Below, in pieces: positions 53,231 through 63,318 of a stretch of 64,000 nucleotides of DNA (the first letter of the stretch is position 1; the number at the start of each line of letters is the position of its first letter). This stretch comes from Mesorhizobium sp. WSM3626 (GTDB lineage: Bacteria > Pseudomonadota > Alphaproteobacteria > Rhizobiales > Rhizobiaceae): contig NZ_AZUY01000007.1 in NCBI RefSeq assembly GCF_000513935.1, forward strand, positions 79,807-143,806, read 5' to 3'. The position numbers were made by a program, and so were the translations under genes. A model generated the notes under the pieces. That model worked only from the letters and a program-made list of their open reading frames with translations. It searched no databases and had not been told where the DNA came from.

Positions 53231-55612
53231 ATGAATTATGCCAATTTTCCTCTCGACAAGAGGATGCCATTGCCGAATTCGGACGCAGGAGACGGCGACG
53301 ACTTCATCGATATCGAGCGGCTGCTTGGCATGGCCGCACGGCAGGCCAAGGTGGTTGGCGTGTGCGCCATCATCGGTCTTTTCCTGGGCTTGCTCTATCT
53401 GCAGACGACGCCGCCAAAATTTGTGTCGGTCTCCAGCGTGCTGATCGATGAGGGCCTGAACAAGATCGTCGACGACATCTCGGCGACATCGACAACCATG
53501 CAGACCGATTCGGCCATCCTGAGCCAGATCGAGATCCTGACCTCGACCCGGCTCGCCGCCGTGGTCGTCGACAAGCTCAAGCTCGACCAGAACGACGCGT
53601 TCATGAACCCGCCCCAGTCGGCGCTTGCCCAGGGCGTCGGCATGATCCGCGGTCTGATCCAGTATGTCCATCCGAGCCAGTCCACGCCGGGCGCCGGCGA
53701 TATCTCCAAGCTCGACCCCGCCGCGCGCGATGCGCTGATCGCCACGTCGCGACGCGACTATGCCATCCTCAAGCTGCAGAACGAGATCCGGGCCGATCGC
53801 GTCGGGCGAAGCTACGTCATCGCGCTTGGCTATCAAGCGACGGATCCGGGTTTGGCGAAAGCCATCACCAAGGCCTATGCCGACGCCTATCTCGCCGATC
53901 AGCTCGATGCCAGCTTCGACGCCACCGAGCGCGCGGCGGTCTGGCTGCAGGGCCGGCTGACCGAACTGCGCGAGAGCTCGCAGCAGGCATCGCTGGCGGT
54001 CGAGAAATTCAGGGCCGAACATGGCCTGTCCGCCAACAGCGACGGCCAGCTGATGAGCGACAAGCAGCTCGCCGATCTGAACGCCCAGCTCATCGTGGCG
54101 CAGGCCGACACGGCACGTGCCAGCGCCCGCTACCAGCAATACAAGTCGATCGTCGACAGCGGTTCGGACAACGCTTTCAAGGACGCCGCCATATCCAGCG
54201 ACCAGCCAAGCAGCGCAGTCATCGCGGCGCTGAAGACGCGCTACCTCACCGTCGCCAAGCGGCAGCAGGATGTGGAGGCGAATTTCGGCCCGCAGCATCC
54301 GCAGGCGGTGGCGCTCGCCAAGGAGAAGGCCGACATATCGGCGCAGATCTTCGGCGAACTGAAGCAGCTGACCCAAAACTATCGCAACGAGTACGAGGTG
54401 GCGCTGGCGCGCGAGACCGCGCTCAGGGCCAATGTCGCCGCCGCGCAAGGCAAGAGCTCCATCGACAACCAGTCGCAGGTGAAGCTGCGCGACCTCGACC
54501 AGAAGGCGACGGCGCTGACCACACTCTACCAGACTTTCCTCGGCCGCTACGAGGAAGCCGCGCAGCAGCAATCCTTCCCGGTCGGCAAGATCCGCATCAT
54601 CTCGGATGCGTCGACGCCGCTTGCCGCCTCGAGCCCGCGCACCGTCATCGTGCTCGGCCTTTCGCTGGTGCTCGGCGTTCTGATGGGCGCCGGCTTCGGC
54701 GGGCTGAACGAATTCAATGAGCGGTTCTTCAGGACCGGCGAGGAGGTGCGCGACCGCGTTGGCCTCAAATTCCTCGGTTACCTGCCCACCATCGGCAGCA
54801 AGCCGACGAAGGAAGACAAACCGGACGAGCCCGATCTCAAGGTCGCCAGATCGCCGGCCGCCATTGAAAGGCGCGCGCGAATGCGGGTGAGCATCGACGC
54901 TCCGGCGTCGATGTTCTCCGAAACGCTGCGCAGCGCCAAGATCGCTTTCGATGTCGTCATGGAAGGGCAGGCCAGCCGCGTCATCGGCGTGGTCTCGGTC
55001 CTGCCCGGCGAAGGCAAGTCGACGGTCGCGGCCAATCTCGCCGGTCTGCTCGCCGCCAACGGCGCCAGGACGCTGCTCATCGACGGCGACCTGCGCAATC
55101 CGGGCCTCAGCCGCAGCCTCGGCATGGAAGCCGAGCAAGGGTTGATGGAAGCCGTGGTGAGCGGCCAAACCTGGCAGTCCGTCGGCAAGATCGACAGGCA
55201 GACCAAGCTGGCGATCATTCCGGCGGTGTCGCGTGGGCATTTCTCGCACACCAGCGAGCTTCTCTCCTCGGCCGGCATGCGGCGCTTCATCGAGAACGCC
55301 AAGGAGACGTTCGAATACATCGTCGTCGATCTGCCGCCGCTGGGGCCGGTGGTCGACGCCAAGGCCTTCGCGCCGCTCGTCGACGGCTTCGTTCTGGTCG
55401 CCGAATGGGGCCGCACGCCGCGCGCCATGGTGCGCTCCATGCTGGAATCCGAACCCTATGTCGCCAACAAGATCGTCGGCGCGGTGCTGAACAAGGTCGA
55501 TCTGAAGAAGCTGGCCAAATACGGATCGTTCGGCGCGTCGGAGAAATTCTTCGACAAGTACTCGAGCTACTATCTCGACAAGTCGGAAGTGCGGTCGAAG
55601 ACAGCGGCCTGA
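53231..55612 (+). CDS. exoP: Exopolysaccharide polymerisation/export protein ExoP (Wzc-like)
   Basis: A 793-residue inner-membrane polysaccharide co-polymerase with a cytoplasmic BY-kinase (ExoP is 786). First helix near residues 45-65, long periplasmic coiled-coil domain, second helix near residues 475-495 (VIVLGLSLVLGVLMGAGFGG), then a kinase domain with Walker A LPGEGKST (about 591-599), Walker A' LLIDGDLRNPG, and a short Tyr-containing tail (KYSSYYLDKSE). It controls chain length with ExoF and ExoQ. ATG 53231 (MNYANFPLDKRMP) is used; the longer frame upstream is leader. Last gene of exoLAMONP. Confidence 0.94.
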   Translation: MNYANFPLDKRMPLPNSDAGDGDDFIDIERLLGMAARQAKVVGVCAIIGLFLGLLYLQTTPPKFVSVSSVLIDEGLNKIVDDISATSTTMQTDSAILSQIEILTSTRLAAVVVDKLKLDQNDAFMNPPQSALAQGVGMIRGLIQYVHPSQSTPGAGDISKLDPAARDALIATSRRDYAILKLQNEIRADRVGRSYVIALGYQATDPGLAKAITKAYADAYLADQLDASFDATERAAVWLQGRLTELRESSQQASLAVEKFRAEHGLSANSDGQLMSDKQLADLNAQLIVAQADTARASARYQQYKSIVDSGSDNAFKDAAISSDQPSSAVIAALKTRYLTVAKRQQDVEANFGPQHPQAVALAKEKADISAQIFGELKQLTQNYRNEYEVALARETALRANVAAAQGKSSIDNQSQVKLRDLDQKATALTTLYQTFLGRYEEAAQQQSFPVGKIRIISDASTPLAASSPRTVIVLGLSLVLGVLMGAGFGGLNEFNERFFRTGEEVRDRVGLKFLGYLPTIGSKPTKEDKPDEPDLKVARSPAAIERRARMRVSIDAPASMFSETLRSAKIAFDVVMEGQASRVIGVVSVLPGEGKSTVAANLAGLLAANGARTLLIDGDLRNPGLSRSLGMEAEQGLMEAVVSGQTWQSVGKIDRQTKLAIIPAVSRGHFSHTSELLSSAGMRRFIENAKETFEYIVVDLPPLGPVVDAKAFAPLVDGFVLVAEWGRTPRAMVRSMLESEPYVANKIVGAVLNKVDLKKLAKYGSFGASEKFFDKYSSYYLDKSEVRSKTAA

Positions 55613-55738
55613 GATAGGCCGCCGCTCTCATTTCGGGATTGCGCAAAGTTTCGGCCGTCCCGCCCTGCGGCCGTCACAAAGTTCGCAGCGCCGCAACATA
55701 GCGGAACGGTAGCGCCACCCAGATGCCGGCAGTGCTCC

Positions 55739-57646
<1,908 letters not shown>

Positions 57647-57794
57647 CCGTAACCTCCCCAGGAACGATTTGCGGTCCTCGGCAATAGCCTATGTTGTTTC
57701 TTCGGGCGATGTCTCCCTGCATTTTCGTCTCAGTCGGCCGCGTCTTGACCTGACACGCGCGGTGTCGTGAAGTGGGTACCTAGGGGGTGAACGA

Positions 57795-58607
57795 ATGCAC
57801 TATCGGTGGTCTATCGCGGCAAGGCCGGCTATCGGGCTGGCAATTGGCGTGGCACTGGCGGTTTCAGCCGGGATCGCCCATGCCGGAGATGCCGCGGCAC
57901 GGCGCATCATCGGCTTCTCGCCCGATGGCGTCTATTTCGCCTTCGAACAATACGGAACGCTTGACGCCGGTGCCTCGGCCTCCGGCTATTCCGAGATCGA
58001 TATCATCGATATCAGAACCGACGAGTTCGTCGGCGGCAAGCCGATCCTGATCGTCGACGAATCCGAGGAGTCGACGCTGAGCCTCGATCAGGCAAGGGCG
58101 CAAGCGACCACCAAGGCAGGACCCACCCTTGCCAAATATGCCATCGCATCGCGCGGCAAGCAGACGGCTTCCGACAAGTTCACCTTTCCCGGTGAAATGG
58201 TCGCCTACAACGACATTCCCCGCCTTGAGCAGGTGTCACAGAAATGGCTTTCGCCGCTCTATGACGAAACCGGGGTTTCGACGATCCAGCTGGAACAGAT
58301 TCTGGCCGGCAGCACGGCCGATTGTTCGGCGAACTTCGATGACATCCAGCAAGGCGACACATCGGGCAAGGCGCTCGGTTTCCGGCTGACGCTGCAAGGC
58401 CAGGACGGCAAGCCTTTCAGGACCTTGCATGAGGACAAGGCCGTACCGGGCTCGAGGAACTGCCCGAGCTCCTACAGCCTGTCGGAATCCTATGAATACA
58501 CACCGGCTGGCAAGCCGGCGGTGATCGTCGTGCTGGTGCAGCGCTTCAGCCAAGGCTTTGAAGGGCGTGATCGCCGCTTCATCGCCGTGACCGGGCAGCT
58601 CCGCTGA
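57795..58607 (+). CDS. Secreted DUF2259 protein
   Basis: A 270-residue exported protein: signal peptide at residues 1-30 (GLAIGVALAVSAGIAHA, cleavage before GDAA), then the DUF2259 opening ARRIIGFSPDGVYFAFEQYGTLDAGASASGYSEIDIIDIRTDEFVGG and a C-terminal half with two cysteines (Cys174, Cys218 region) that could pair in the periplasm. The function of the family is unknown. It stands alone, with GGGGGTGA just before the start ATG. Confidence 0.88.
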   Translation: MHYRWSIAARPAIGLAIGVALAVSAGIAHAGDAAARRIIGFSPDGVYFAFEQYGTLDAGASASGYSEIDIIDIRTDEFVGGKPILIVDESEESTLSLDQARAQATTKAGPTLAKYAIASRGKQTASDKFTFPGEMVAYNDIPRLEQVSQKWLSPLYDETGVSTIQLEQILAGSTADCSANFDDIQQGDTSGKALGFRLTLQGQDGKPFRTLHEDKAVPGSRNCPSSYSLSESYEYTPAGKPAVIVVLVQRFSQGFEGRDRRFIAVTGQLR

Positions 58608-58663
58608 GCGATCCATCGATAGCCGTCTAACGAACAGGATTCGTTGGACAAATGTGGATTGCA

Positions 58664-58780
58664 CTAGATCGGCAAGGCCACCAGCATGAGGCCGACACCG
58701 CCGAAGATCAAAATGGCTGTCGCAAGAGCTTTTCGATGACGTTCGAAAGTCGTTGGAGCCCGCTCCCAATTGTAACGCAT
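58664..58780 (-). CDS. 38-residue membrane microprotein
   Basis: A 39-codon frame starting at ATG 58780 with GGGGAGAT eight bases upstream. The product has a basic N-terminal half (MRYNWERAPTTFERHRKAL) and one transmembrane helix (AILIFGGVGLMLVALPI) at the C-terminus, so it would sit in the inner membrane with the basic part in the cytoplasm. It lies in the gap between the DUF2259 gene (convergent) and the PqqD-like gene (divergent). The strong ribosome binding site and clean amphipathic design support it; no family was recognised. The rest of the 434-base gap shows no gene. Confidence 0.55.
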   Translation of the reverse strand: MRYNWERAPTTFERHRKALATAILIFGGVGLMLVALPI

Positions 58781-59041
58781 ACGCTTATCTCCCCAAGTCC
58801 CGGGGAGTTCTTACCTTACCCAAGGGAAGAAAAGCAACGGTCTTGCCGGTCAACGCACTCGCCTGCCGCGTCATTCCGACGACTATTTCTGGGACGATTT
58901 CGGCCGTGGATGGACGTTGCGGCCTGACGAGAGCCTGTCGCAAACATAGAGGCCTGCGGGCCATACCCAGCCGGCCGATAGACAGCGCCCCACCACCGCG
59001 CTATCTCATTTCGGGGTTTTGCTTGGCTTTTGGGGCTCGTG

Positions 59042-59332
59042 ATGGAAATTGCCTCTGGAACGGTTCTGCGGCTGGCGGACGATGCCTCGGTTCAGCATGT
59101 CGGCGACGGCGCGGTCGTGCTTTTGGCGCGCAGCGGCCAGCTCTATACCTGCAACGGCACGACCGAAGCTTTTCTCGACAAGGTGGATGGCGCGCGCAGC
59201 CTCGGCCAGATCGTGGGCCTGCTTTGCGAGGAGTTCGAGGTCGACAAGGGCACGCTTGACGAGGACATGGCGGCGCTGGTGACCGATCTGGTCTCGGAAG
59301 GCATCCTCGCCGCTCCAGGGCTTGATAGCTGA
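59042..59332 (+). CDS. PqqD-like RiPP recognition element, second module
   Basis: A 96-residue PqqD-fold protein: SVQHVGDGAVVLLARSGQLYTCNGTTEAFLDKVDGARSLGQIVGLLCEEFEVDKGTLDEDMAALVTDLVSEGIL. It has the same fold as the lasso B1 protein at 34311 but a different sequence. ATG 59042 or GTG 59039 follows GGGG. First of three tightly packed plus-strand genes (PqqD, B2-like, HprK-like) resembling the HPr-rel-A type systems. No peptide precursor with a YxxP leader was found within the 434 bases upstream. Confidence 0.87.
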   Translation: MEIASGTVLRLADDASVQHVGDGAVVLLARSGQLYTCNGTTEAFLDKVDGARSLGQIVGLLCEEFEVDKGTLDEDMAALVTDLVSEGILAAPGLDS

Positions 59333-59343
59333 AGGGCTGCTTG

Positions 59344-59778
59344 ATGGCGGACAGTCCCCTCCTGCGCGCCTTGTTCCGCTGCCATCTCTGGGCAAGCGCG
59401 CGGCTGATGCCGGTCCTCATTGCCAACCGCAGCTTCGAGGAGGTGCTGAAATGGGCGCCGCTCGCCTCGCCGACGCCCTATCGCGGCTTGCCAGCCCCCT
59501 ACATTATCGCCCGTATCAACCGTGCCGTGCGCCGTCCCTGGCTGATGCGCGACCGCAGATGCCTGCGGGAAGGACTGCTCGGCCACCGTTTCCTGCGCCT
59601 TGCCGGGTTCGATCCGGAGTTGCGCTTCGGCGTCGATCCGAAGTCGCTGCAAGCGTCGCGGCTGTCGGCGCATTGCTGGGTCTGCCTCGACGGCAGGCCG
59701 GTGGTCAGCGACAGCCTTCCCGGCATGGTCGAGATCTATCGCCACCATGACCGCGCCTCGAAAGTGCGCGCCGCTTGA
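59344..59778 (+). CDS. Lasso B2-like transglutaminase-fold protein
   Basis: A 144-residue protein with the B2 pattern: Cys73 in RDRRCLREGLLGHRFLRLAGF, LRFGVD, and His110 plus Asp116 in SAHCWVCLDGRPV, giving a Cys-His-Asp triad. It is likely a cysteine protease acting on a peptide presented by the PqqD-like protein encoded just upstream (11-base gap). The next gene starts on its stop codon (TTGA overlap). In the absence of a cyclase gene its substrate is open. Confidence 0.82.
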   Translation: MADSPLLRALFRCHLWASARLMPVLIANRSFEEVLKWAPLASPTPYRGLPAPYIIARINRAVRRPWLMRDRRCLREGLLGHRFLRLAGFDPELRFGVDPKSLQASRLSAHCWVCLDGRPVVSDSLPGMVEIYRHHDRASKVRAA

Positions 59779-60758
59779 CCAGACCTTGCGCCTTCTATGA
59801 TCTCAACGGCCATGTCCTCGGCATTTCGGCCGACCGTGCCGAGCTATGGCGGGACTTCGACAGGATGCTCGCCAGCCTGCGCGTCGAAGGTTCGACCGAA
59901 GCGGATTTTCATCTCGACATCGTCGAGGCGGAAACATTGGACGAGATACCCGCCGGATCCCTGGTCTTTGACGGCGAGATCCCGGACGACGGCTACTGCC
60001 GAATGATCACGGACGGCGCCAGCGTCCATCTGGTCCTGCCAGGACGCCAGACCGTCGAGATCAACGAGAAGGGCTGGGCTCGACTCCGCATCGTGCCCGA
60101 CAGCAAGGCCGCCTGGACGCCTTCGATGCTGATGCTGGACGCAGCACTCGATGCCGGCGACCAACATGTGCTGCACACCGCGGGCCTGACGCTGCCGGGC
60201 CGCGACGCCGTCGTGCTGGTCCATGCCCCGAGCGGTACCGGCAAGACCACCACATCGCTGGCCTTGGCAACGCAAGGATTCGGCCTGTGCTCCGACGATG
60301 CCATGATCCTGAATGTCGCTTCCGCCACGCCTGTTGCCTGGGGTTTGCCCCGCCACGTCAAGATCCATGAGAAGACAGCGCGGATGATCCCGCTTGTGGC
60401 GCCATGTCTCGGGCCGTCCTGGGACCGTAACGGCGAACAGGCTGTTTCGCTGGAAAAGCTGGGTGGGATCATAAAAATCGAGAACCCGACCGCCCGTCCG
60501 GTAGCAGCACTCCTGCACCTTGCGCGATCGGCCGACGAAGAAACCCGGCTCACGCCCATGGCCCGGGCCGACGCGATGGTGGCGCTGGCGATGGACAATG
60601 TCCGCACCGGCATGACCGGCCTGCTGCCGCTGCAGAAGCGCCGGCTGGCGACGATCGGCAAGCTGGTCTCCTCGGTGCCGACCTTCACCCTGGAAGTGGG
60701 CGCGCGTCCGGCCGACGCGGCGGCGCTGATAAGCGCCACATTGACGTCACGGGACTGA
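59775..60758 (+). CDS. HprK-related kinase, second module
   Basis: A 327-residue protein with an N-terminal domain found in HprK-related kinases (AELWRDFDRMLASLRV), the P-loop HAPSGTGKTTTSLAL (151-159) and CSDDAMIL corresponding to the catalytic Asp region of HPr kinase. It starts at TTG 59775 overlapping the B2-like stop; coupling explains the unusual start codon. It is only distantly similar to the kinase at 30916. Expected to phosphorylate a Ser of a peptide or small protein. Confidence 0.85.
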   Translation: MTRPCAFYDLNGHVLGISADRAELWRDFDRMLASLRVEGSTEADFHLDIVEAETLDEIPAGSLVFDGEIPDDGYCRMITDGASVHLVLPGRQTVEINEKGWARLRIVPDSKAAWTPSMLMLDAALDAGDQHVLHTAGLTLPGRDAVVLVHAPSGTGKTTTSLALATQGFGLCSDDAMILNVASATPVAWGLPRHVKIHEKTARMIPLVAPCLGPSWDRNGEQAVSLEKLGGIIKIENPTARPVAALLHLARSADEETRLTPMARADAMVALAMDNVRTGMTGLLPLQKRRLATIGKLVSSVPTFTLEVGARPADAAALISATLTSRD

Positions 60759-60766
60759 CGGCCACT

Positions 60767-61807
60767 TCAAGCCGCGTATGGCCTGGCTTTGGCCAGCCGC
60801 TGGATCCAGCGGAACGCATCGCGACGCAGGCGCGAGCCGATCTTCTCTCGGGAATTGACCCTGAGCAGCGTGTTCGTCGTGATCAGCTTTTTGGCCAGCC
60901 GTATCGACAGGTCGGGCTTGATCCGTCCGGCCAGTTCGAGCGCATGCGGTTCGTCGAACAACTGGCCGGTCACGTTGAGCACGATCGCCAGTTCGAGTTC
61001 GATGCCGGTCATGCGGGCGGCATCGAGCAGGCGTTGCTCTGCTTTCGGCGACTGTAGCGCCCGTACGCCTTGCAGCACGTCGACACAAAGCTGCAGCCGG
61101 TGGAATTTATGCCCCCCTGCCGCATGCACGATGGCGATCGTCAAAAGGGCTGCCGGCGTGTCCGTCGCCTCGCCGTCAATGATGCCCAGCTCGCGAAAGC
61201 CCAGGGACAGGCGCCGCCGCATGCCGGTATCGTGCACAAGGTCGCCATGCAGCTCGACCAGCAGGCTGGCGTTCTCCTTTTCCAGCCATTTGAACTCCTG
61301 CAGCTGGTAGGATTCGGCTTCGTTGCTGCCAAGCTCGAAGCCTGACGCCGCGATCACCTGGTTTGCCCGCGCAAGATTGGCGGGCTCGACGAGGATGTCG
61401 ATGTCGGTGAACGGCCGGTCGGAAACGTTGCGGTAGAGTTTTCGCGCGAAGACCGGTCCCTTGACGATCCGCGCCGGAATGCTTTCCGCCGCCATCCCCT
61501 TCATGATGCGGTCGCCATGATACTGCAGCAGCATCGATTGGCCGGTGGCGATCGTCGCCTTCTGGCGCAGATCATCCAGCTTGGATTGCAGGCCTGGATC
61601 TTCAGGCAGGCGCGCGTCGCCGCGCTCCCTGAGCTTACGCAGCATAATCGGCAGGACGCCGTGGAATTCGGCATTGTCGAGCAGCGCCGACAGTGCCTTC
61701 GCCGACAAATTGTCCTCGACCGCCGCGACCTCCGGATCGGCCAAGCGCAGCAGCAGTCTTTCTTCTGCGAAGGTGAGGGAGGGCAGCATCAACCCGGGCA
61801 AATCCAT
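60767..61807 (-). CDS. Nucleotidyltransferase family protein, second module
   Basis: A 346-residue NTP_transf_5 protein: IPARIVKGPVFARKLYRNVSDRPFTDIDILVEPANLARANQVIAASGFEL carries the KGP and DIDILV motifs seen also in the protein at 35333, and an ELHGDLVHD segment supplies a further acidic residue. It converges on the HprK-like gene with only 8 bases between stops, so the two share a terminator region but not a transcript. Together the four genes mirror the tailoring part of the lasso cluster. Confidence 0.85.
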   Translation of the reverse strand: MDLPGLMLPSLTFAEERLLLRLADPEVAAVEDNLSAKALSALLDNAEFHGVLPIMLRKLRERGDARLPEDPGLQSKLDDLRQKATIATGQSMLLQYHGDRIMKGMAAESIPARIVKGPVFARKLYRNVSDRPFTDIDILVEPANLARANQVIAASGFELGSNEAESYQLQEFKWLEKENASLLVELHGDLVHDTGMRRRLSLGFRELGIIDGEATDTPAALLTIAIVHAAGGHKFHRLQLCVDVLQGVRALQSPKAEQRLLDAARMTGIELELAIVLNVTGQLFDEPHALELAGRIKPDLSIRLAKKLITTNTLLRVNSREKIGSRLRRDAFRWIQRLAKARPYAA

Positions 61808-61859
61808 GGCTAAGTGGATTGTCCAGAATGGTTGCAGAAAAGCGCGGCCGAAGCCAGCC

Positions 61860-62846
61860 TTATAGGCCCCAGCGCAGCGCGGCCGTGTGGACAGGTGCGT
61901 CCCACCAGCCCGTCAATTCGTCGTCGAGCAGGGTCAGCGTGATCGAGCAGCCGGCCATGTCGAGCGAGGTGACATAGGTGCCGACCAGCGAGCGGGTTAC
62001 CGTCACGCCATGTTTCTCGAAAATCCGGCGAGCGCTGTTGTACATCAAATAGAGCTCCATCAGCGGCGTGCCGCCGAAACCGTTGACGAACAGCAGCGCC
62101 GGGCCTTTCGCCTTGCCATCCAGATCCCCAAGGATCGCGGCACAGATCTCCTGCGCGATCGCATCGGCGCTCTTCAAGGTGTCGCGGCGGCGGCCGGGCT
62201 CGCCATGGATACCGACGCCGAATTCCATCTCGCCATCGCCGATATCGAAGGTCGGTTTGCCGGCCGCCGGCACGGTGCCGCTGGTCAGCGCCACACCCAT
62301 CGAGCGGGTCGCGTCGTTGACTCGCTCGCCCAGTGCCTTCAACGCCGGCAACCCCAGCCCGTGCTCGGCAGCGGCACCGACGATCTTTTCCACCACCAGC
62401 GTGCCGGCGACGCCGCGCCGTCCGGTCGTATAGGACGAATTCTCGACAGCGACGTCGTCATTGGTCACCACCTGAAGCACGCCTTCCGACATTTCCGCCG
62501 CCATGTCGAAGTTCATCACGTCACCCTCATAGTTCTTGACGATGAACAGGCAGCCGGCGCCGGTGTCGACAGCTTGCGCGGCGGCCAGCATCTGGTCCGG
62601 CGTCGGCGAGGTGAACACCTGGCCGGGGCAGGCGGCGTCCAGCATGCCATGGCCGATAAAGCCGCCATGCAGCGGCTCGTGGCCGGAGCCGCCGCCGGAG
62701 ATCAGCGCCACCTTGCCCGGCTTGAGCATCTTGCGGCGGATGAATTTGTGCTCCTCGCCAAGCACCAGGATGTCGGCATGAGCGGCCACGAAACCGTCGA
62801 GGCTCTCGGTCAGCACCGTGTCCACCGAGTTCATGAATTTCTTCAC
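61860..62846 (-). CDS. dhaK: Dihydroxyacetone kinase subunit DhaK
   Basis: A 328-residue substrate-binding subunit of PEP-dependent dihydroxyacetone kinase. It contains KVALISGGGSGHEPLHGGFIGHGMLDAACPGQVFTSPTPDQM with the His that binds the substrate covalently nearby, VKNYEGDVMNFDMAAEM, and GIHGEPGRRR. The GTG at 62846 has GGGAGGAG seven bases upstream. It follows a hypothetical gene and a PTS enzyme I gene on the same strand, in line with a PTS-type DhaKLM system whose other subunits would lie outside the window or elsewhere. Confidence 0.93.
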   Translation of the reverse strand: MKKFMNSVDTVLTESLDGFVAAHADILVLGEEHKFIRRKMLKPGKVALISGGGSGHEPLHGGFIGHGMLDAACPGQVFTSPTPDQMLAAAQAVDTGAGCLFIVKNYEGDVMNFDMAAEMSEGVLQVVTNDDVAVENSSYTTGRRGVAGTLVVEKIVGAAAEHGLGLPALKALGERVNDATRSMGVALTSGTVPAAGKPTFDIGDGEMEFGVGIHGEPGRRRDTLKSADAIAQEICAAILGDLDGKAKGPALLFVNGFGGTPLMELYLMYNSARRIFEKHGVTVTRSLVGTYVTSLDMAGCSITLTLLDDELTGWWDAPVHTAALRWGL

Positions 62847-62886
62847 GGCCGTCTCCTCCCGAAATAGCCTGACATCAAGGGGTCAA

Positions 62887-63309
62887 TCAGCCACTCTTGC
62901 CGGTGATGCTGGCGACCTTCTGGATGAATTCGTTGATCGCGCGGTCGAGCGCCGCATTCTGTTTGTCGTCGCCGAAATCCGGCACGATGAGCGAAACGTG
63001 TCTTGTCTTGCGCGCGCCCGCGGCGATCGAGATCTTCCCTGGATGGGCCTGATGATAGGCGGCGAGAAACTGGTCCCGCTCGGCCTGGCTGAAATGGCAG
63101 ACGGAAAAGATGGCGGGCAGATGCTTCGACGGAATCGGGATCGAATAGGTGGGGCTCGAAATCTGCGTGACGAAACTGCGGTGCTTGCCAAGCGCGTCGG
63201 CAAGGCGCTGGCGCATGCCGGACGGGCGCTGGTCGATGACCTGTGACAGGATCGTCTTGTAGGCGCGGATCGCCTCTTCGGAACGGGGTTCGAGTTTGAT
63301 ATCGATCAT
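62887..63309 (-). CDS. Conserved hypothetical protein in the dhaK operon
   Basis: A 140-residue protein. The N-terminal half (AYKTILSQVIDQRPSGMRQRLADALGKHRSFVTQISSPTYSIPIPSKHLPAIFSVCHFS) resembles a lambda-repressor-like helix-turn-helix, and the second half is basic then helical. It could be a small transcriptional regulator of the operon. ATG 63309 follows AGGCGG; the gap to enzyme I is 9 bases and to dhaK 40 bases, so all three are co-transcribed. Confidence 0.7.
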   Translation of the reverse strand: MIDIKLEPRSEEAIRAYKTILSQVIDQRPSGMRQRLADALGKHRSFVTQISSPTYSIPIPSKHLPAIFSVCHFSQAERDQFLAAYHQAHPGKISIAAGARKTRHVSLIVPDFGDDKQNAALDRAINEFIQKVASITGKSG

Positions 63310-63318
63310 GCCTGCCGC

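Noticed and set aside
52970-55249. 759-codon minus-strand frame opposite exoP
   Set aside because: Antisense shadow; exoP on the plus strand is fully supported by domain order.
58781-59041. Search for a second lasso precursor before the PqqD-like gene
   Set aside because: No plus-strand frame of suitable size with a YxxP leader, -2 Thr and Gly...Asp/Glu core was found; frames there lack starts with ribosome binding sites or read into the next gene out of frame.
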